Shown piece after piece: positions 13,885 through 13,892 of a stretch of 13,892 bases of DNA. Origin of the DNA: an uncultured Coriobacteriaceae bacterium (GTDB taxonomy: Bacteria; Actinomycetota; Coriobacteriia; Coriobacteriales; Atopobiaceae). The notes below the pieces were generated by a model. It did not search any database. It saw only the letters and a list, made by a program, of their open reading frames with translations, and was not told the DNA's origin. A program made the translations under genes and the position numbers. The stretch is from assembly GCA_900551595.1 (NCBI GenBank), contig URWR01000027.1, forward strand, positions 1-13,892, in the 5' to 3' direction. Within the stretch, counting starts at the first letter, position 1. Each line of letters begins with the position of its first letter.

Positions 13885-13892
13885 GTTCTATA

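Overview
The window looks like chromosomal housekeeping DNA from a Coriobacteriia-type actinobacterium with roughly balanced GC. The basis is gene content and order: rsmI-metG-rsmA-tatD, then comF, a structured RNA and hpf, plus long-form HPF, a DegV-family protein and a NYN/LOTUS protein. The genus is not decidable by eye; Cryptobacterium or an Atopobium/Lancefieldella-like organism would fit. All genes lie on the + strand. I see no tRNA, rRNA, CRISPR array, transposase or prophage gene.

Region 1 (1-4871) is a tightly packed translation/maintenance operon: the 3' end of rsmI, metG (methionyl-tRNA synthetase), rsmA (16S rRNA dimethyltransferase), a TatD-type metal hydrolase and a CPBP/CAAX-type membrane protease. 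Genes are 0-9 nt apart after metG. Region 2 (4872-7773) holds comF, whose Shine-Dalgarno (SD) sequence lies in a strong hairpin. It is followed by about 350 nt without a gene that begins with an extended -10 promoter and folds into many short perfect helices. Its position between comF and hpf (raiA) makes it a very good candidate for the raiA-motif noncoding RNA. An orphan family-3 solute-binding lipoprotein gene sits between this RNA and hpf. Region 3 (7766-8839) is degV, overlapping hpf by 8 nt, with two adjacent palindromic structures in its first codons.

Region 4 (8873-11343) is an apparent operon: a beta-hydroxyacid dehydrogenase with a striking 50-residue Cys/His metal-binding tail, a NYN ribonuclease plus LOTUS-like protein (4-nt overlap), and a small HEAT-repeat-like protein. 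Region 5 (11471-13884) encodes a membrane-anchored SurA/PrsA-like chaperone without a peptidyl-prolyl isomerase domain, behind a structured leader and a 14-bp palindrome on its SD. Next is an unusual fusion of a DUF523 (TudS-type desulfidase) domain to a divergent purine nucleoside phosphorylase.

The strongest leads are the DUF523-PNP fusion (possible thio-nucleoside salvage), the metal-tailed dehydrogenase in an operon with a NYN nuclease, and the raiA-type RNA with an extra gene between it and hpf. All functional calls come from reading motifs by eye; no database search was run.
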